Source: Phallus indusiatus (lineage: Eukaryota > Basidiomycota > Agaricomycetes > Phallales > Phallaceae). Taken from it: a stretch of DNA of 64,000 bases. Position 1 is the first letter of the stretch. Every line of letters starts with the position of its first letter. The stretch is from assembly GCA_027605045.1 (NCBI GenBank), contig JAQFWX010000064.1:62001-126000 (forward strand), written 5' to 3'. Positions 60,383-64,000 of this stretch are shown here, in pieces. The notes under the pieces were generated by a model. It was not told the DNA's origin. It saw only the letters and a program-made list of their open reading frames with translations, and searched no databases. Both the position numbers and the translations under genes were made by a program.

Positions 60383-60773
60383 TGGTGTCAGGGTACGCTA
60401 CCGCCGTCTCTTATTTTTCTATTTATTATCATCGGTATCATTTTCTTTCTATTTTATTTATCATTTCCATATTTTACTTTCACTTTCCGTTTCCTTGTTC
60501 TGTCTCTATTTCACTTTCTCTACTCGCGCGCGTCGCATGCTCGTATCCGGCATGATGCCCATGACATCACGTCACTTAGGTTCGGCTTGGGCGCCTGGCA
60601 CTTAGCTGTGTCAGGGCTGCACGCTGTGTCGTCGTTTTATGTATATAGTAGCTGTACCTAGAGTGAGGGTCCCTAAGCTTGTTCTCTTAGGATCCCCTCC
60701 CTCTAGGTGAGTAGTATAGTTATTGCCCAATATAGTACTTAGGATCCCCTCCCTCTAGTGTGAGCTGAGTAGC

Positions 60774-62083
60774 TGTCAAGCGCCGTGTTCCGAGCCTATC
60801 CCGGATAAGTCCGGTCTAGTACGAAACACGTGCGTGCGGATAGAGAGAGTACGGAGAGTACGGGTGTGAGGGACTTGGCTTCAGCTTGTATGCTGCGCCC
60901 ACTCGCCCAACTTCAGATATCCCTCGATTTTAGAGAACGAGAGAAGTACGTAGCTAGTACTGTCATGTATCTAGGGCACTTTTACCCAGCTCAGCAAAAA
61001 CAAGTCAAAAGGCACAGCTACTAAATCTAAAAACAGCATATAAACAACAAAAACCCACATTATGTCAGTTTTTTACTATTCTTTTTTGAGCTCTTGCTTG
61101 TATTTGTGTATCTCTATTTGTTTATTTTCTAGGAACAGTCATATGACTCAGTTCCAGGTACTTTTATTTTTCTGTCTCACCATAATGTTTCACTATAATT
61201 TTTAATACTCCACCTTTACTAATTAATTTCCTTTCTAAGTAATTTCTTATCTTTTAATTACTAATATTTTGCTTTATTTGTAGCAGTCCCAAAGTGTATA
61301 AATAGGGGCTGATTTCTCTTGTAAATATCTATCTGCCTTATCATCTATACTAGTGCATCAAAGTGCTTACCAATTAAATTGGTCTTTCTCTTTTCTATTT
61401 CTTTCTCTTTTCTATCTCTACCTCAAGACTATCAGTAGCAGCCAGCTCAAGTCTTACAACAGCAGCAGCAAGCTCTGTCTCACCCTCAATAACAAGACCT
61501 TTGTTGCTAGACTAGGTTCCCTCTAAACAGCTCTCTTATTTGCAACAGTACAAGGTGCCTATACCTTGAACCAGAGCAAATACATTACAAGTACGCACAA
61601 GCCTGACGTCAAGTACGACGACAAACTTAGATTGCCCAAGAGGTCTGACGACGACTGGGACTTGAACTACGTGCAAGTCCGCAACTAAGTACGAGACGAG
61701 TACGCAGAGTACAGAGAAGAACAGAGACGGAACAGATAAGAGAGAAGAATAGATTATATTCTGACTGAGGAATCCCAGCTACGAAACTGGGGCTTAAATA
61801 CATGAGTATAAGGTGCCTATACTAAAAGGAGAAAAGGATAAGAAAGGAATGGTGGTTTCTAGGACGGATAGAACGGGCAGAGTCCAGACTAACCGAACCC
61901 CTGGTTAGTCAGGACATCGAGCGGACAACCCCCATTTGGAAATAAGCGGATCGGAGGGCTGTGCATGAAGTATGGAGTAGTATGCACGTCGTACGAGATG
62001 CGTACTTGGGGGGAGATAACGGATCACGGGGTATGACTTACGTAAAGCTCCGGGAAAGGTCACGGGGCACGCCAGGCGTGACA
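60774..62083 (+). mobile_element. Solo LTR with GTAGC duplication, itself split
   Basis: It starts TGTCAAGCGCCGTG and ends GGCGTGACA; GTAGC flanks it (60769-60773 and 62084-62088). It is related to the LTR at 62967 (shared GGGACTTGGCTTCAGCTT and TGCTGCGCC words and matching ends). It carries a further LTR at 60961-61589; without that insert it is about 676 bp. A hairpin GACTAACC/GGTTAGTC lies at 61887-61910. Confidence 0.8.
60961..61589 (+). mobile_element. Solo LTR (629 bp) with AGTAC duplication
   Basis: It starts TGTCATGTATCTAGGGCAC and ends AATACATTACA, with AGTAC on both sides (60956-60960 and 61590-61594). It has a TATA-like GTATAAATAGGGGC near 61297, which supports the plus orientation, and a nested palindrome (GGAAC, GTCATATGAC, GTTCC) at 61132-61155. 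It is unrelated in sequence to the LTR it sits in. Confidence 0.78.
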
Positions 62084-62095
62084 GTAGCCCTAACA

Positions 62096-62966
62096 AGGAC
62101 TCCACGCACGTATAATGATGTCCAGAAATTTCTAGGACTTGTACAATACGTAGCGGCATACCTTCCAGGGGTAGCTGCATATACCACACCCCTATCAGGG
62201 TGTACATACAACAACAGACCGTTCATATGGACGCTGTTGTTGAACAAGTGCTTTGACTCGATCAAAGCATTGACGTGAAAGGCTCCAATATTGAAGCCTA
62301 TCGATGCTGACAACCCAGATCCAATTTGGGTTGTAACCGACGGCTCTAAATGTGGCGTTGGTGCCTACTACATATGGGCAAGGGACTATATGGCAAACAT
62401 GTAGGCCAGCAGGGTTTCTCTCGAAGAAGTTCACCCCTGCTCAATACAACTACCGCACCCATGAGCATGAGCTCATTGCAGTACTTGAAGCCTTCCTCAA
62501 GTGGGAAGACAAACTACTAGGGTGTAGATTCACCCTAGTAACGGACAACGAGGCCATGGTCCATTTCAAGACTCAGCCTCGCATGTCACCACGCCAAGCA
62601 CAGTGGTATGAATACCTGTCTTGTTTTGATTACGAGACGATTCATGTCAAGGGTGTCACTAACAATGTCGCCGATGGCCTCTCTTGTTATTACGAAGAGG
62701 ACTCTCCGGATGAGATACATCCCCCGGAGGTATATATCAATGCTGATGTACAACTTGATCCCGAAGAGGATCATCTTCCCATCGAAAGAAGGGACGAAGT
62801 GAGAGTGAACGTTATTACACGTTCACAAGTATGAGAGGAACCTCAAGTAGAAGGTCCCTCAAATACTACACCTTCTGATATTACAGAAGCACAATCCGAT
62901 GAGGATATACTTGCCCTAAGTGCAGAGCAAGACAGCAAGCTTCTTAAAGCCAAGATTGAGGGCTTT
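62096..62966 (+). pseudogene. Gypsy pol fragment: end of reverse transcriptase and RNase H
   Basis: The plus strand reads RTPRTYNDVQKFLGLVQYVA AYLPG (RT thumb, FLGL block), PIWVVTDGSKCGVGAYY, then in another frame GQGTIWQTCRPAGFLSKKFT PAQYNYRTHEHELIAVLEAF, LVTDNEAMVHFKTQPRMSPR QAQWYEYLSCFDYETIHVKG VTNNVADGLS. The RT/RNase H order is Ty3/Gypsy. It is broken by TGA at 62276-62278, a one-base frameshift near 62372 and TGA at 62832-62834. The left end is replaced by the LTR ending at 62095. It continues after the LTR at 62967. Confidence 0.85.
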
Positions 62967-63573
62967 TGTCACGCGCCGTGTGCCGGGCGTCTAGATGGAA
63001 GTCCGGGGGGTTCAGACTATGGGACAGAAGGGACTTGGCTTCAGCTTATGTGCTGCGCCGGCTCAATCGACCCTGGATATCCCTTAATTTCAGACTAGAA
63101 GTCCGAGACAGCCCGGACGTAGTCCGGACAGGTCCGGACAAGTACTGGGAGCAGACTTTAAGCGAGGTAGATAAGAATAGAATTGATTATAAAGAGACTG
63201 GCTGAGGATAGACTCGAAATGAACTTAATATTCAGACTGGGGAGCCCCAGACGAAGTCTGGGGACTTTAAATACAAAAAGCTAGACTACTAGAACTAAAG
63301 GAGATATAACTAAAAGGAGACTAGTTACACAGCACCAGAAACATATCTGGCACTTGATTTCTAATGCTCTGCACAGAATGTCCCCATGGAAATGTCCTAG
63401 TCCGGACGAAATCCGGACCTCGGACGTACCGGACGTGGACAGAATAACGGACTACGCACTGTTGGACAAGTACTGACGCTTGGACTTGGCAGATATACTA
63501 AATATGGACGGGGATTGGGCGCTGGACCTCGGAGAGGTCCAGATTAGGATCGGGTGGCACGAGGGTCGTGACA
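62967..63573. mobile_element. Solo LTR (607 bp) with GCTTT duplication
   Basis: It starts TGTCACGCGCCGTG and ends GGGTCGTGACA, flanked by GCTTT (62962-62966 and 63574-63578). It is in the same family as the 60774 LTR. It holds many GTCCGGAC words, hairpins CCCCAGAC/GTCTGGGG (63245-63263) and TGGACCTC/GAGGTCCA near 63524. Removing it and one GCTTT restores an open Gypsy frame (AKIEGFAEFTSLLQQ). Confidence 0.88.
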
Positions 63574-63578
63574 GCTTT

Positions 63579-64000
63579 GCTGAATTCACCTCACTGCTAC
63601 AGCAAGGTTATCATAAGGACCCAGTATTCAAACTGGTCCTTGCCAACCTGAACGCTCACAAGGCGTTTGGAATTAAAGATCAACTGATCTTTACTAAGAA
63701 TCAGTTCCTCCGCGACATATCATGCGTCCCTCATAACACATTTTACAAGGGGAGGAGAATCACTGAGATCATTATCAGTGAAGCCCATCAAATTGTTGGG
63801 CACTTTGGACGTTACAAAACATCTCAGTATGTTAGACAAGCATACTGGTGGAAAGCGATGATTGAAGACATCGATACGTTCTGCAGATCCTGCGGAACGT
63901 GCCAGACCAATAAAGGGGAGAATAATCACCCCAGTGGTCTGCTAAAACAACTCCCGATTCCCAACAGACCTTGGGAATCAGTGGGAATGGACTTCGTCAG
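63579..64000 (+). pseudogene. Gypsy integrase N-terminal part (continues past window)
   Basis: The frame resumes with AEFTSLLQQGYHKDPVFKLV and contains ISEAHQIVGHFGRYKTSQYV RQAYWWKAMIEDIDTFCRSC GTCQTNK, the HHCC zinc-binding domain, then LKQLPIPNRPWESVGMDFV, the start of the catalytic core. This part has no stop inside the window, but the gene as a whole is broken upstream, so I class it as a pseudogene. Confidence 0.85.

Larger units (their letters stand above)
60383..62095 (+). mobile_element. Chromovirus-related LTR, split by a nested LTR
   Basis: The left part (60383-60773) begins TGGTGTCAGGGTACGC and aligns with the reverse complement of 57632-57979, including CCTAAGCTTGTTCTCTTAGG near 60672 and two CCTCCCTCTAG words. 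The right part is only CCTAACA at 62089-62095, the same end as in the other copy. Between them lies a younger LTR with a GTAGC duplication. The net length would be about 398 bp. No duplication is visible on its outer sides. Confidence 0.65.

Overview
The window looks like nuclear DNA of a mushroom-forming basidiomycete (Agaricomycetes-like). Coding regions are broken by many introns of about 50-65 bases with GT..AG borders. The genes are single-copy eukaryotic housekeeping genes in fungal form: VAC8, UTP13, MED21, RSC1/2, SEC4, DOT1, ARP5, PUT1, HEM3, ALG1 and SDO1. I cannot name a species. Gene spans below run from start codon to stop codon and include introns; exon borders were worked out by eye.

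From 1 to about 56 kb the DNA is gene-dense. In order it holds VAC8 (-, runs off the left edge), a SprT-like protease (+), an ASNSD1-like asparagine synthetase-domain protein (-), 6-phosphogluconate dehydrogenase (-), UTP13 (-), MED21 (+), a DUF21/CNNM membrane protein (+), an MFAP1-type splicing factor (-), a GYF-domain protein (-), an acetyl-CoA transporter (-), a cytochrome P450 (+), a ChaC gamma-glutamylcyclotransferase (-), a kinetochore DASH/Spc34-like protein (-), RSC1/2 (+), HEM3 (-), ALG1 (+), SDO1 (-), SEC4/Rab8 (+), ARP5 (-), a half-size ABC transporter (-), CAND1 (+), PUT1 (-), DOT1 (+) and an N-BAR/SH3 amphiphysin-like gene (-) with a one-base frameshift in its SH3 domain. Neighbours often sit in divergent pairs with 115-340 bases between start codons, or in convergent pairs with stops under 250 bases apart. 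There is no metabolic cluster; functions are mixed (chromatin, ribosome biogenesis, membrane traffic, primary metabolism).

From about 56.2 kb to the right end there is no host gene. This part is a nest of transposable-element remains: two Copia tails, a chromodomain Gypsy (chromovirus) tail, five LTR-like insertions each with a 5-bp target-site duplication, a non-autonomous hAT-type element with an 8-bp duplication, and a decayed Gypsy pol that continues past 64000. One chain is four levels deep: the 60961 LTR lies in the 60774 LTR, which lies in the 60383 LTR, which abuts a broken Gypsy pol. A 302-bp element at 58384 is built largely of consecutive perfect hairpins and is the most unusual piece of DNA here.

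I found no tRNA, rRNA or CRISPR. The parts most worth checking are the hairpin element, the nested insertion history, the SH3 frameshift, a GC-AG intron in the Rab gene, the SUMO-interaction-like motif in the SprT protein and the zinc knuckle in the MFAP1 protein.
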